This document shows, piece by piece, positions 10,780 through 21,370 of a stretch of 64,000 nt of DNA. The stretch comes from Mesostigma viride. Taxonomy: Eukaryota > Streptophyta > Mesostigmatophyceae > Mesostigmatales > Mesostigmataceae. Made by a program: the position numbers and the translations under genes. Each line of letters opens with the position of its first letter. Position 1 is the stretch's first letter. The DNA is taken from positions 9,204,113-9,268,112 of the forward strand of contig RPFO01000080.1 in assembly GCA_009746045.1 (NCBI GenBank), in the 5' to 3' direction. The notes under the pieces are model-generated. The model was not told the origin of the DNA and made no database searches. It worked only from the letters and a program-made list of their open reading frames with translations.

Positions 10780-10920
10780 CCTGTAATTAGGAACTAGATC
10801 TAGCTAGCATCATCCATTCCATTCCATCCCATGTTCCTCTTCCACTGAGGACTTAAGGTCACGTGACACAGTCACGTGTACACTAATTAATGTTAATTAA
10901 CTAATTAATTTATTAATTAA
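10780..10920 (+). mobile_element. LINE A 3' end, right half split by the LTR element
   Basis: The sequence continues the LINE A 3' UTR interrupted at 1383 (CCTGTAATTAGGAACTAGAT, then CCATTCCATTCCATCCC). It carries a variant terminal hairpin, CACGTGAC-ACA-GTCACGTG, at 10860-10878, then a TTAA-rich tail. The left half at 1295-1383 and this part together make one normal LINE A 3' end. Confidence 0.85.
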
Positions 10921-11490
10921 TTTTAATCACTTGGAAGATGTAACCACAGCAATAGAGTACTGGTGTCTGTGTGTGATCCACTATATCCCCGCTACTTTTT
11001 AGCTCGAAAACTGGAAGAGCCAGAAAAGCAAAATTGGATCACATAGGGAATCATGGTTCTCTGAACATAGTTTCTTTATAGTGAGATGGAAGGGTAGCCG
11101 CTATAGCTTGGTTATAGGGTTCACATGCCATACCTTTTTACTGTAGGCCACTGCGGCCTAATCCGGATCGGTAGTGACACAAGATTTGGCCAGTTTTTCT
11201 GGCCAGGTGGCAGGAGCTACGTTGCGATATAAACCTGCCAATGTCTAGTTTTCTTTGCATTTCGCAGACAGCCTTCCACATGCAGGCCACGGCATAGCGG
11301 CCCTATCTTTCTCGCATGCAAACTATATTCAGAGAAAAATGATTGGTATAATAAACCTGCAAATGTCTATGAGACTATGACAGGTGATTACCTAGATCCG
11401 GGTTACTGATTTCTCTCACGCAATCTGTGACCTAATAGCCCCGGCAGACTTACGTATGTAGTAAGCCGCCGGAAATTAGAACGCCAACTT
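10921..11490. other. Unassigned AT-rich stretch
   Basis: About 570 bases without a convincing ORF, RNA gene or tandem repeat. It may be the interior of an older element. Confidence 0.4.
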
Positions 11491-11496
11491 TGCGTA

Positions 11497-12089
11497 ATGT
11501 GTTCAGACGCAAAATGCCGTGCGGGCCAAGGCCGTGTGACGCACAAAAAAAGACAAAAACAAACCCACCTAGCTAAGGTCGGCCTCTTTTCTTTTCACAA
11601 GGGCGGCGACAGCAAGCCAGGGGAAACGAACGTCTGGGTTGACGAACCTTCACTGTCGGAGCCATTTTTGGCCCTGAGCAGCAATGCCAAAGGGGCGCAA
11701 GGCTACAGCAAGGCAGGCAGCGCGCGTCGAGGAGGATGGGACGCCCACACTGCGGGGGACTGCCGCCAGCTAGTCACCCGCCAGTCGCCTTCAGCTCCAA
11801 AAGAAGCAGCTCGCCACTCTGCTCGCCAAGTGCACCATCGGCGCAGAGGCTGTGGGGGCAGTCGAGCAGCTCAATTCGGCACCGAGGACTGCAGGAGACA
11901 GACGCCAGCTCCTGGACGGCTCGAGCCAGCTGAGGTCTGTCGTGCAGTAATTGCTGGCGCCTGATCAGGTCGATGTTAAGTTGCCGACGTGTTGGACGCA
12001 CGTGAACCAAACGAAGCCCGCGTTGGTGGCAAAACTGCTGGCGCCTGGCCGTGGCAGATCTCGCGGCGGACGACAATTACCATAATAGT
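11497..12089 (+). pseudogene. Decayed N-terminal ORF of unknown type
   Basis: An ATG near 11683 opens MPKGRKATARQAARVEEDGT. In a shifted frame a helical Gln/Leu-rich stretch follows (QLQKKQLATLLAKC, then AVEQLNSAPRTAG). A stop interrupts before LLAPDQVDVKLPTCWTHV. This basic-start, coiled-coil style resembles the N-terminus of a retroelement ORF1. Before LINE B landed at 12101, this sequence was continuous with 12682 onward, so it may belong with the nuclease-like ORF there. I do not recognise a family. Confidence 0.3.
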
Positions 12090-12100
12090 GGCCCTTACAT

Positions 12101-12670
12101 TTAAAAAAAAATTAAATTATAACATGTCTCCGTTGGGAGATCATGTAGCACAGATTCCAGGTTGGATGGGTGGTGTGGAGGAAGCCGCGTAATCGAACTA
12201 ACCTAACTCTAAGCTATATCTAGTCTAGAAAAGCCTATCTACGCTACTCATCAAAACGGCTCCTCCTTTTGGGGGGAGGCGGCTTGCCCACAGGGGCTGG
12301 CGTGTGCGCCTTGACAATCTTCTTCCACCGCGTCTTGTCCTGCATGGCAGTCCAAAGACGGGAGAGAGAGTGGATATGCGGTACTCAAACTGGGCTGGGA
12401 CCACTAGGTCGTCCAGCAACATCTGGGTATAGGTCATGGCATGTTTCCCTACCTTTTTAGGAATGTTCTTGGGGCCAGGCCAGGTCAAAATATGCCGCCC
12501 TGGTTGGCCGAGCCGCTGGGGACCGGCCAGACCAAGGGCGGTGTCGACCTGGCTGGTGCGAGCAAGATGTCCTACAAATGCTATCCTACGCTGCCTAATC
12601 TCATCCGAAATACGGGGCATACCGTGATACAAAGACTCTAATGACCTACGCTGCGAAAACCCGACATTCA
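12101..12670 (-). mobile_element. LINE B, 5'-truncated copy with 11-bp target duplication
   Basis: The C-terminal LINE B coding region (GMPRISDEIRQRRIAFVGHLAR, near 12530-12625) reads on the minus strand and matches the copy at 54639-56048. At its left end is the 3' terminus with CTCCGTTGGGAG at 12126-12137 and an AATTTAATTT-type tail. GGCCCTTACAT flanks it on both sides (12090-12100 and 12671-12681), a clean target-site duplication. A frame change in the C-terminal part and the missing RT make it non-autonomous. Confidence 0.85.
12225..12632 (-). pseudogene. LINE B ORF2 C-terminal fragment
   Basis: A 135-residue open frame for the region after the reverse transcriptase, with RRIAFVGHLARTSQVDTALG and the basic C-terminus CRTRRGGRRLSRRTRQ. 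It aligns with the longer copy at 54639-56048, with a short divergent stretch in the middle that suggests compensating indels. Confidence 0.7.
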
Positions 12671-12683
12671 GGCCCTTACATGT

Positions 12684-13551
12684 GTACGCTTAATTATCGT
12701 ACGAAGAGTTTTTAGAATTTTTGTTACGTGTACGTAGACTTTTATAGTACGTAGGTATATTGTCAGGGTATATACTTGAGGGTCCTCTACAGGTGTACCC
12801 TCTGGGTGTCCATAATATGTATATTGACCACGCGAACATCCGGTCCGAGGATGCGGATGGCGCTGCCTTCTATTCCCCCAACCACCGGCCTGACATCGTG
12901 GTGCTGGACTTTGAGGGGGGTGGCCGGCATCTGCTTATCGACGTTTCGGTGGCGCGGCCCTTGGCTCTTAGCCACGTGGCTGGGGCCTCCCTCACGGCAG
13001 GTTACACGGCGGACCGGGCGGAGCGGGCCAAGCTCCTGGCCTACGGCGACGTCGGGCACCATCGTGTGGTGCCCTTTGTCCTGGAGGAGTTTGGGGCCAT
13101 GGGGCCCCTGACCTCCGCCTTCTTCAAGGAGTGTTGCCGGCTCCGGGAGGACCGGCTGGACCTGGAGGGCCAGCGGGCCCCATGGTCGGCGCGGACCTGG
13201 ACGTCATATTGGCGTCAGCGCTTGTCGGTGGCGCTGACTCGGGCCATGGCTGACATCATGCTCCGCCGTACGCGGGCTGATTTTGCGGTGCAGCAGGGCT
13301 ATTAGGTTCCTCCCGTTAGGAGTTTCCATTGGTCTTATCGTAGTATAGAGATTTGACATGGCTCTGTATAGAGGTTTATAGCTGGGCGTTTGCTTTGGTT
13401 TGAGTGATTTCACTCTGCTGTAAGTAATTATATTATTAATGTATATTGACGACCTGAAGCCCGGTGAAGAAGATAATATCTTGGGTTGTACGAGGCCGGA
13501 AGGAGGGTTTTGGGGGGCATGTACGAGGGCGATTCGTACATAATTAAGCGT
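12684..13551. mobile_element. Possible inverted-repeat element carrying the nuclease-like ORF
   Basis: GTACGCTTAATTATCGTACGA at the left and the reverse complement of GTACGCTTAATTATGTACGA at the right (about 13530-13551) form a near-perfect 20-22 bp inverted repeat around the 181-residue ORF. I see no clear target duplication. The inverted repeat may be a coincidence of a palindromic motif. Confidence 0.35.
12760..13305 (+). CDS. ORF with PD-(D/E)XK-like nuclease pattern (retroelement-type)
   Basis: An intact 181-residue frame. Residues near 43-62 read HRPDIVVLDFEGGGRHLLID, which fits the RPD...(I/V)D pattern of PD-(D/E)XK nucleases, followed by VSVARPL. Downstream it has AERAKLLAYGDVGHHRVVPF and VLEEFGAMGP, then a helical tail ending in ALTRAMADIMLRRTRADF. 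This style is typical of the C-terminal nuclease-like region of some non-LTR retroelement polyproteins. No RT is attached here. The assignment rests on motif style only. It could be a truncated retroelement C-terminus or a domain carried by a small inverted-repeat element (see 12684-13551). Confidence 0.5.
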   Translation: MSGYILEGPLQVYPLGVHNMYIDHANIRSEDADGAAFYSPNHRPDIVVLDFEGGGRHLLIDVSVARPLALSHVAGASLTAGYTADRAERAKLLAYGDVGHHRVVPFVLEEFGAMGPLTSAFFKECCRLREDRLDLEGQRAPWSARTWTSYWRQRLSVALTRAMADIMLRRTRADFAVQQGY

Positions 13552-13576
13552 ACTGATATAAGAGCCACAGTCTACG

Positions 13577-13915
13577 GTAATTAATTATTAATTAATTGAT
13601 TAATTCATTAAACTTGTGCTCCCGTTGGGGAGTCACGGAGCACCGGAGTGCTTTTAATCTCTGTATGTGCACAACAGGGAGAAAGGGCAGAGAACCCCTT
13701 TCTCCTTCATGTCAGAGGCATGCCGAACTGACAGCTGCAATTGGACACAATAGACGATCCCGCAAGTTCTGTGGGTGCAATAAGACCCATGTGAGCATAT
13801 CATAACAAGAACCGTGGGCAAGTAATCTCATCACAGCCATGCAGGACGTAGCATGGCTGTACAAGGGCTAGGCGGACGACAAGGAGGGGGCGCTGCCACC
13901 AACTACACCTTCGCA
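13577..13915 (-). mobile_element. ORF1-only retroposon, 3' UTR fragment
   Basis: The TTAA-rich tail (13578-13612) is followed by CTCCCGTTGGGGAGTCACGGAGCAC, which is the inverted form of the 3' terminus at 43948-43980. The UTR behind it shares the segment around ATGGGTCTTATTGCACCCAC with 43790-43810. No ORF1 is left in this copy. Confidence 0.65.
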
Positions 13916-13922
13916 ATGAAAA

Positions 13923-14096
13923 ATGGCCAATCCTACTAAAGGCACGGCAAAAAATTCGGCAGGTGGGGGGGCTGTCGGAAAGGAAACGAGGGCAAGGTTG
14001 GCAACATTCGTTGGGGCACAGGTCTCCGGATGCCCGGAAAATCAGGACGACGAGGCGGGCGCGAGGAGGGGGAGGTCGCTGCCGAGAAATTCATGC
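13923..14096 (+). other. Open frame ending at the TTAA transposon insertion
   Basis: Low-complexity coding-like sequence. An alternative frame reads VGNIRWGTGLRMPGKSG, then EEGEVAAEKFMLK, and stays open across the TTAA into 15460 (AGLKAALHGRNAGGGGKP). This suggests the element at 14101-15455 landed in a reading frame. I do not recognise the protein. Confidence 0.25.
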
Positions 14097-14100
14097 TTAA

Positions 14101-15455
14101 CCCATGGTCCGCTAGGCCTTTTTTGGCACTTTTTGACCCCTGAAAATGAAAAAAATCATAACTCATAGACTACAACTCCAAATACCCTCAACCCAGGTGC
14201 CAGGAATATCTACACTTCAAGGGCTTTCAGAATATGCAATAACATCTTGAGTCCAGCAAGTAGTTTGGAAGATATTAGCTGTCAAAGTTGTCTAAAAGAC
14301 GATCTTTTTCAGGCAAGAAAAAGTGAACCTACCCCTATAATCCAGGGCAGGGTTTCAAACATCATTTTAATGATTGGATAATTTCAATTGATAGTCCAGG
14401 GGTCCCCAACCAAGGGGGGTGCACTCAGAAATGCATTCTGACCATGGCACCACGCTCATATTGACACATGGGTATGCGTCAATACGCGCTTGTAAACAGG
14501 TCTTTATGGCATGCAACACAAATATGCAGTATAACAAGCAACAAAAGACAGCCAAAAGTGCTGGAATACAAACACGTTGCCTACCTGCACTAACGGAATG
14601 ATATACTCCAAAGACATGCCACAAACTGGGCACTTTCAGGGCTAATACCACCCTCTACAGCAGGTATGGAAGCTTGCTGAACGGTGCACTAGTAAACTCG
14701 TGAAATGTAATGGATGGAAGACGTATTCCGCTGCAAACAACACGCAAAAACGTGGCCGTACCTGGCTCGATCACGACCTTTCCGGATTCTGCTGGCCGGG
14801 ACCCTCATATCTCACACATACTAATGCTATACAGGCATAGGCCGCCATATCCGCATCATGCATGCATCTGCCATGATTACCAGGTTGATGTTCCGTGCAT
14901 AGATGGCCTATAAACGCATCCGCAGGCCCAGGAAATGGTGCAGCGGATGTCCGGTAATAATAAACAGGATGCTCGGGCTGGCGCAGACTGCCCGGCCATA
15001 AGGAGAAAATCGAAAGGCGATACGCTATGGCCCATCTGGCACTGACGACCAAGAAGGCAGTATTTTCCCACCTGTATTTTCCCAATCCTGAAAATCTGGC
15101 CATGCCTGACTTACGAAAATCACGCATCACCATTCTGAGCAACATTCTGAACCGTTTCTAGCCGCGAGACGCAAAATTTCCTTGCTAACGGCACGTTTGC
15201 AGCCATATCTCGTTACGCGCGCGCGCGAGTGAAAATTTCCCGCCAAAGTCACGTGATAATTTCCTTTCCTGGGCTATATTTTACAGGCTATGGCGAATTA
15301 CCCCCCCAACCCTATACTTTTTCTGAATGCTCACGAGTTCCTGGACACGTTGGACCACTTGCTGCCGTCACATCTGGCGCGGCGCTCCCGGAAATTCGCG
15401 AAATGTGACGGGTACCAAAACTGGGTGCTGTAGCACCCAGTTTACGGACTATGGG
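14101..15455. mobile_element. TTAA-flanked non-autonomous element, type CCCATRGTCCG (copy 1)
   Basis: A 1355-bp element beginning CCCATGGTCCG and ending CGGACTATGGG, with TTAA on both sides (14097-14100 and 15456-15459). TTAA duplication and termini starting with CCC are the hallmark of piggyBac-type transposons. No transposase-like ORF is present, so it is non-autonomous. It aligns with copy 2 at 18518-19864 at both ends and in the middle, including the segments ACTACAACTCCAAATACC and GAGTGAAAATTTCCCGCC. A 24-bp palindrome sits just inside the right end (15419-15442). Confidence 0.8.
15419..15442. repeat. Subterminal palindrome of the TTAA element (copy 1)
   Basis: AACTGGGTGCT-GT-AGCACCCAGTT is a perfect hairpin near the right terminus. 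The same place in copy 2 (19831-19848) has a hairpin of different sequence, so the structure is kept and the bases are not. Confidence 0.8.
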
Positions 15456-15459
15456 TTAA

Positions 15460-16914
15460 GGCCGGTTTGAAGGCAGCGCTGCATGGGAGGAATGCCGGAG
15501 GGGGCGGGAAGCCATTTCAAGGCCTCAAAAGGGGTGGCGGTGCTGAACGGAGCCAAGAGCGTGAAATTTCGGTTTTGGGAGCGGGTGCTAGCTACTGGGA
15601 GTGTTGGAGGATATACCAGCGACAATGGGATGGAAATCCGGTCGTGGGTGATGACAATCAAGCCTGTAAACTGGCGGAACCTGAGAACCGGCGGGGAGCT
15701 TCAGTGGGCATGGAGTACCTAATGAGGGTGGTAGCGGCCTTGCGGCTGCAGGTGGAGGGGCAAGGAGGGGGGGGTGGAAGGTGGCAAGGCAGGCAAGCCA
15801 CCTCCTGCAATTGGGGGAGGAGGCTGCACTGTAACTGAGCCACCCCGGCTGTCAAGGCAGCCGGCCCTCCAAACTGCCATCCAGTCTTGGACAAGCTCAG
15901 CAAGGCCCAACAAGTTGTACTAGGAAAATAGAATCCTAGCGCGAACGCTCCCTTTTCCCGCTGCCACCATACCCACTTAGGCCAGCGTACACCGCGCGGG
16001 GCAGGGTGAGATCGGCACGCCGGCGACAGCGTGCCACTCGCCGCCAACGCGAGTGTGTACACACTGTGCACGATCCAAGGTTACTAGTACGTTGGCTGGG
16101 TCAGTGTGGGGCCGGGGGGCAGACCCTCCTCCTAACCCTATAGAGGGGTGTGCTCTAAGGGGAGGGAGGAGGCCCTTGCGAGGGTCAAGAAGCACTGCTC
16201 GTGGCACAGTCGCCGCGTAGGTGGCGTTGCGACAGGCCAGCCAGGTGCAAGAATGTGCTGATGCAATACATGGGAAGCAGAATATAAATACGGATGAACT
16301 GCGCGCTGACGCGGTGAGTTAAAATTTGCTAAAGGCGGAGGTGTCGGGGAAGGCACGGCTGCTCAACCTGTTGGCTATGCGGCCAAGCTGGCGGGAGATA
16401 TATGCCAGCTAAGAGAAAGTTCTGCATCATGCGCAAGCCAGCGGTCGCCGCGAGCGCAAGGTATCATGGAATGTGCCCGGCAAGCCCTGGCAGCCGGGCC
16501 GGGCTGCTCCACCATGGTTGAATGAGGCAAGCTCATGAGCCGGGCAGCAGGCGTGAGCATGGTGACGTTCCGGGAGAGGCGGCCCAAGTACGTGGGCCGG
16601 GTGAATGGCCGGCTTTGGAGTGGCCAAGGGGGTGGGTGAGCTACGGTTCATCGTCAACCTGCTGTGGGTGTAGGGCCCCAGCCCCTGCTCCCCCACCTGG
16701 GCATTCGTGTGGAGGTCTACAACATCATGCAAGGGCTGATGCTACAGCACCTAGTCTGAGCGACCTCGTGTCATACTACTATACTCCATCGAGGTGCCCG
16801 ATTGGTGGTGGGACTATGTACCAATTAAGGGCTTGACCTAGTCAGCTTGTGTGGTCTTTTAGCGTGGGCCTAGCTGGCAGGGCCGAGGCCGGAGGGCGTG
16901 GCCCGCGTGCTCAA
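15460..16914. other. GC-rich stretch without recognisable gene
   Basis: Several short overlapping frames exist, the longest about 137 codons, but none shows a motif, repeat or conserved pattern that I can name. Near 16310-16600 an RADAV...LLNLLAMRPSWREIY stretch looks like a decayed retroelement frame. No tandem repeat is present. Confidence 0.35.
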
Positions 16915-16918
16915 TTAA

Positions 16919-19900
16919 GGGGACTCGGCGCGGCGAATATTTTCCGCGCCAAAAAAATTCCGCGGTACCCTCCGTACCGTGAAAAGTGGGTGCACGGTGC
17001 GCGCACCCCTTGCGGAAGTGGCCATGGCGACTGCTTTTAGACGAAACGTGACAAATCTGGCTCGCGGAAAGCAGAAAAAATGCTCGATTCTTGGAGAAAA
17101 TAAGTTACTGATTCTAATTTATGGTGGGATAGTTGCGATCTATAATGTCGCGGGCTCTTTTTCTTTACCATCGGCAGGGGGGGTCCGGCCTGAATTTCTG
17201 TCGGGATGAATAAAGTATAATGGATGCCTGCAGGTGTGATTGTCGATTGTTGCCAGTTTTGATGGTCCTAATGGAAGCTAGTTTAATGATGTTTCTAAAG
17301 CCGTCAAAATTCCCGCTGCTATCTTTACCTTTCCCGTCATTTTGCGGTAAGATAACATTAGGCCTGCGCGATGCGCGCCCGACCTCTCCATGAAAGGGTG
17401 GCCTTTCTTGTGCGCCTGGGCACGAATAAATGCCCGTTATGGTACGTTCTTGTATTAAACGTCCTAAGAAAGCGCTTTCCTGCTTTCTTAGCTCGTTGAG
17501 CGTAAGTTTTTTGCCTTCTTTCCGGCCAGATGCAGCCATGAAGTTGCGGGTCCTGGCGCTGCATCGCTGGATTCCTGGATGTTTTTTAGCAAGTTCGTCT
17601 GTGACGTGGCTGGCTTGCTGCAGCGCGTGGCCCACAACCTGTCGGGAAGGTGTAATGCTTTTATTTCCACATGTGCTTCTCTGAAATTTCTTTTGCTTTA
17701 TAGACAGTTGTGTTCGAGGAAATTCACGCGGTCTTCCTAAGCAGCGGCATCATTTTCCCCAGACACTGACGAGCTGGCACCTGTCTCCTAAAGAAAGTGG
17801 CTCGTGCTTGTTAGAAAGGAGGCAGTGTGCATTTTGCGGGACACAATGCTTTGGTGGCACATGCGTCAGGTAGGTTGTTCCAATGGTCTCTTCACCTTTC
17901 CCACTGAGTAAATGTAGCCTTTGTCATGCTAACCAGAGCAGCTAGCCACAGGTTGGCTGGATAAAAAGTCAGCTTATTTTCTCTTTATATACTGCGTGTG
18001 TGGTCCTCCACATGTCCGGCTTGTTGGGCATTTTGGAAGAGGGTTTTTAATGTGTTGTTGGGTGGAACAACTTGGTTGTTGGCACTTGGCACAAAATCAC
18101 ACATTATTAGCCTGAGATAGGCATGGCATATGCTGCTCAGGCGTGTCGTCCTACCAGCCTTGTTGTTAAGGGTAGACTCACAAGGCTGGCTGTGCCGATG
18201 GAGGGGTGGGGCGTATGACGCTCCGGACATCCTCCTCACACTCCGTGATCAAAGTGGGCATGTTTTTGGGTGTCTAGGGTAGCAAAACAGATGTCATTTT
18301 GGCTCAGCACTAGCTCAATTCTCTTTTAGCGTCTACCCAGGTGGCATCACAGGAAAATCAATAACTTGAGCTACGCTTGTCAGAATGAGCTCAAACTTTG
18401 GGGTTGTGTTTCCCCCCACTCAGTGGAATATAAAATGTATGGATGACCCAATCTGATGTTAATGATTTGATTTATTTTTTTTGGCTCAAAAAAGTACCCA
18501 TTTTGCGGGAAAATTAACCCATAGTCCGGGAATGGGTTTTTGGCATTTTTAGACCCCTGAAAATGGAAAAAATCATAACTCATAGGCCACAACTCCAAAT
18601 ACCCCCAACCAAGGTGCTAGGAGTATCTACACTTCAAGGGCTTTCAGAAAATGCAATAATATTCCGAGTCCAGGAAGTGATTTGCAAGATATTTACTGCC
18701 AAAGTTGGACAAAAGACGATCATTTTCAGGCAAGGGAAATCCCCTTAGTAGTTTACCCCTGCAGGGAGGGTTCTAAAAAATTATTCTGGGGTTGGACAAT
18801 GTCAATAGATAGTGCCACCATGCTTTCCTTGGGTCAGACCGCACGGATAGCCCATCTGACCTATATAATGCGCTCACTTACGTGTGTGGGTTACGCGCGC
18901 GTAAGCAGCCATCCATGAAATGCCACACACTTATGCATTGTATACAGCCACATAGGACTGTAAAAAGTGCTGGGAAACAAAGAAGTGCTAAACCAGCACT
19001 AACGGAATGGCATCCTCCAAAGAAACACCACAAACTGAGCAGATTTGGGGCTAACAGCACTCATACAGCAGGCATGGAAACCTGCTGCAAGAGGAAATGA
19101 TACACTCGTGTAAAATGGATGTATAAACGACAGATTCCCGTGCAAACGACATGCAAACACGTTGCCGTACCTGGCTTGATCACGACCTTTCCGGGTTCTG
19201 CTGGCCGGGACCCTCATATCTCACACTGGCTAATGCTTTCCAGGCATAGGCCGCCATAGCCGCATAATGCATGCATCCGACATGATTACCAGGTTGATGT
19301 TCTGTGCAAAGATGACCTATAAACGCATCCGAATTCACAGGGACGCTGCTGCGGATGTCCAGTACCAAAACTGGGTGCTCGGGCTGGCGCAGACTGCCGG
19401 GCCATAAGAAGAAAATCGAAATATGGCATGCCATTACTCATCTGGTACTGACGACCAAGAAAGCAGTAATGTCCACCTGTATTTTACCAATGCTATACAT
19501 CTGGCCACCCCTGACCTACGAAAATCACGCATCATCATTCTGAGCAACATTCTGAACCATTACAAGCCGCGAGACGCAAAATTTCCTTGATAACGGCAAG
19601 CTAGCAGCCATATCTTGTTACGCGCGCGCGCGAGTGAAAATTTCCCGCCAAAGTCACGTGATACTGTCTCAATACACGTTGTATTTACCAGGCTATGGCG
19701 AATATTACCCCCAAACCTATGCATCACCTTCGTCCCTAAGTGTTCCCAGACCCACCGGACAACTTACATCCGTCACGGGTGGCCGGCGCGGCGCTCCTGG
19801 AATTAAGCGCCGCGCCACCGGGGGTCAAAGTGGGCGATATATCGCCCAGTTTCCGGACTATGGGTTAATAACTCAAACAAATGTGACCATTTTGGCCATG

Positions 19901-20184
19901 TAAATAGCCCAGCTTTTAAAAAAGTGGGGGAACTTTGCAGAAATGTATGGGCAGGTCATTTGGATAAGTGGTTTGTCTTGGGCAAAATATCTCATAAATA
20001 GCGTCTTTTTCTATTTTTAGCTCGCCACCGGTGCGTGGTTGGGGGTAGTACCCCCAACAAGTGGTGGCATGAATGTCCAAACATCATATTTATGGTACTC
20101 AATCATCACTAGATGGTTCCCGAGTGCATTGGAACTGATATTCATTAAAGTCAGTTTTTCAGGTTTTTGGACGTGCGAGTCCCC
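16919..20184. mobile_element. TTAA-flanked non-autonomous element, type GGGGAC (copy 1, nested)
   Basis: The element begins GGGGACTCG and ends CGAGTCCCC, with TTAA at 16915-16918 and 20185-20188. Without the 1347-bp element nested in it at 18518-19864, it is about 1.9 kb. The body matches copy 2 at 46600-48884 and, more distantly, copy 3 at 52240-54518. Shared segments are GTGCACGGTGCGCGCACCCC, GGCCATGGCGACTGC and AGCGTCTTTTTCTATTTTTAG. No transposase is recognisable. Its right flank is the TTAA-rich tail of an ORF1-only retroposon, so it landed in that tail. Confidence 0.8.
18518..19864. mobile_element. TTAA-flanked element, type CCCATAGTCCG (copy 2), nested
   Basis: A 1347-bp element from CCCATAGTCCGG to CCGGACTATGGG between TTAA copies at 18514-18517 and 19865-19868. 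The paralogous host element at 48.4 kb has the uninterrupted site with one TTAA (near 48418-48421), direct evidence for TTAA-specific insertion with target duplication. No transposase ORF. A palindrome, TGGGCGAT-AT-ATCGCCCA, lies at 19831-19848. Confidence 0.88.
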
Positions 20185-20188
20185 TTAA

Positions 20189-20770
20189 TTGATTAATTCA
20201 TTAATTAAAGACGCGCTCCCGTTGGGGAGTCACGGAGCACAATAATACAGAGTAAGAGTGCTTTTCATCCCTGTATGCTGCACACTGGGAAGGGGGCAGA
20301 GACACCTGTCTTCCCAGCTCATGCCTGGAGGCAAGCCACATGATTCTGCAATCTAAACTTCTCACGAGGAGAGTCTCAGACCAGTGGCATCTCTGTGGGT
20401 GCACTAATGCTGAAATGACAGTGCATGGGTGACATGGCGGGGGCATGTTTGTCTGACACGATGAAACTGTAGACTGAAGTGCATGCAGATAGACATGCAT
20501 GTGGGTGCATAGGCTGAACTAACCAAGTAAAGGAAGCCAGTAGTATGCTGAGCCATTGCACGGCGCTGCGAAGGCCATGCAAGTGCATGGCTAGGCCATG
20601 CAGCAATTCATCAATATCACGCAACCCTATCTGAGGTTCCTAGTGACACTAGACGTTGAATTGATCCTGTCACTTGGGTGGAACCCATAGCTTGCAATGT
20701 ATAGGTCCCCTCCCTGCCAGTGGACTTGCCCGTGCTCAAGATGCTGGCCATGGGGCATTCCCATGCGGTG
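20189..20770 (-). mobile_element. ORF1-only retroposon, 5'-truncated copy
   Basis: On the minus strand the end of ORF1 (VHWQGGDLYI, from about 20735-20695) is followed by a 3' UTR of about 480 bases and the terminal hairpin CTCCCGTTGGGGAG at 20216-20229, then a TTAA-rich tail. The protein end matches the KVYWRGGDLMI end at 43505-43545. The rest of ORF1 is missing. Confidence 0.7.
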
Positions 20771-21190
20771 GCGCTGCATGGGGGAGGCCATCCATGAGAT
20801 GGTGATCTACATAAGCGGTGCCCTGGATCCGAGGGCGCCAGCTGTAGCTAGTCAACTACCTCTCAAGCGCAGGTGCCGCTATATTGGTGCGCGACGAGTG
20901 TGGCCAGCCGCTGCGCTTGGTCATCGAGTACAAGGAGGAGCGCGCCGGGGAGCTTCAGATCGACCTGGAAAGCCCCCCTGCCCCCATGCTGTCCATCACC
21001 ATAGTAGATGACTTGGTGGCCAGCAACAGGCGGACCTGCGAGGCGGTGAACCAGCTCATCACGTGCACTACATATTGAGGAAGGCTGCCTTCCTAAGTTA
21101 GGCCTTGTGCCGTCTACTAAGGAGAAGACTATATAAGATGGCCAGCCTGGGAGGGGACGAGCCGTAGAAGCCCTGGGGGTCACGGAGCAC
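20771..21190 (+). other. Hypothetical open frame (20884-21078) and flanks
   Basis: A 64-residue frame, open upstream as well, reads VRDECGQPLRLVIEYKEE, then ERAGELQIDLESPPAPMLS and ITIVDDLVASNRRTCEAVN, and ends in TGA. The composition is protein-like, but I recognise no family. It lies between two retroposon copies and may be a remnant of a larger element. Confidence 0.3.
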
Positions 21191-21370
21191 CGACGGAACG
21201 GCGTGCTGGAACATGCAAGCAGCTCACCCTAGTTGTCAAATTATCGCCCACACGCAGTCTATATACTCACTCGTGGCCGACTGCTGCGGCTGCATGAGGG
21301 GCTGCATGGCTGCCATCTTGGGGCGGTGGTTGTGCAATTGGCTGCAGATGTTAAGTAGCAGCTGCCTCTC

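Noticed and set aside
17165-17635. 156-codon minus-strand frame as piggyBac transposase
   Set aside because: No Asp-rich catalytic blocks or cysteine-rich C-terminus, and the frame is not kept in the copies at 46.6 and 52.2 kb.
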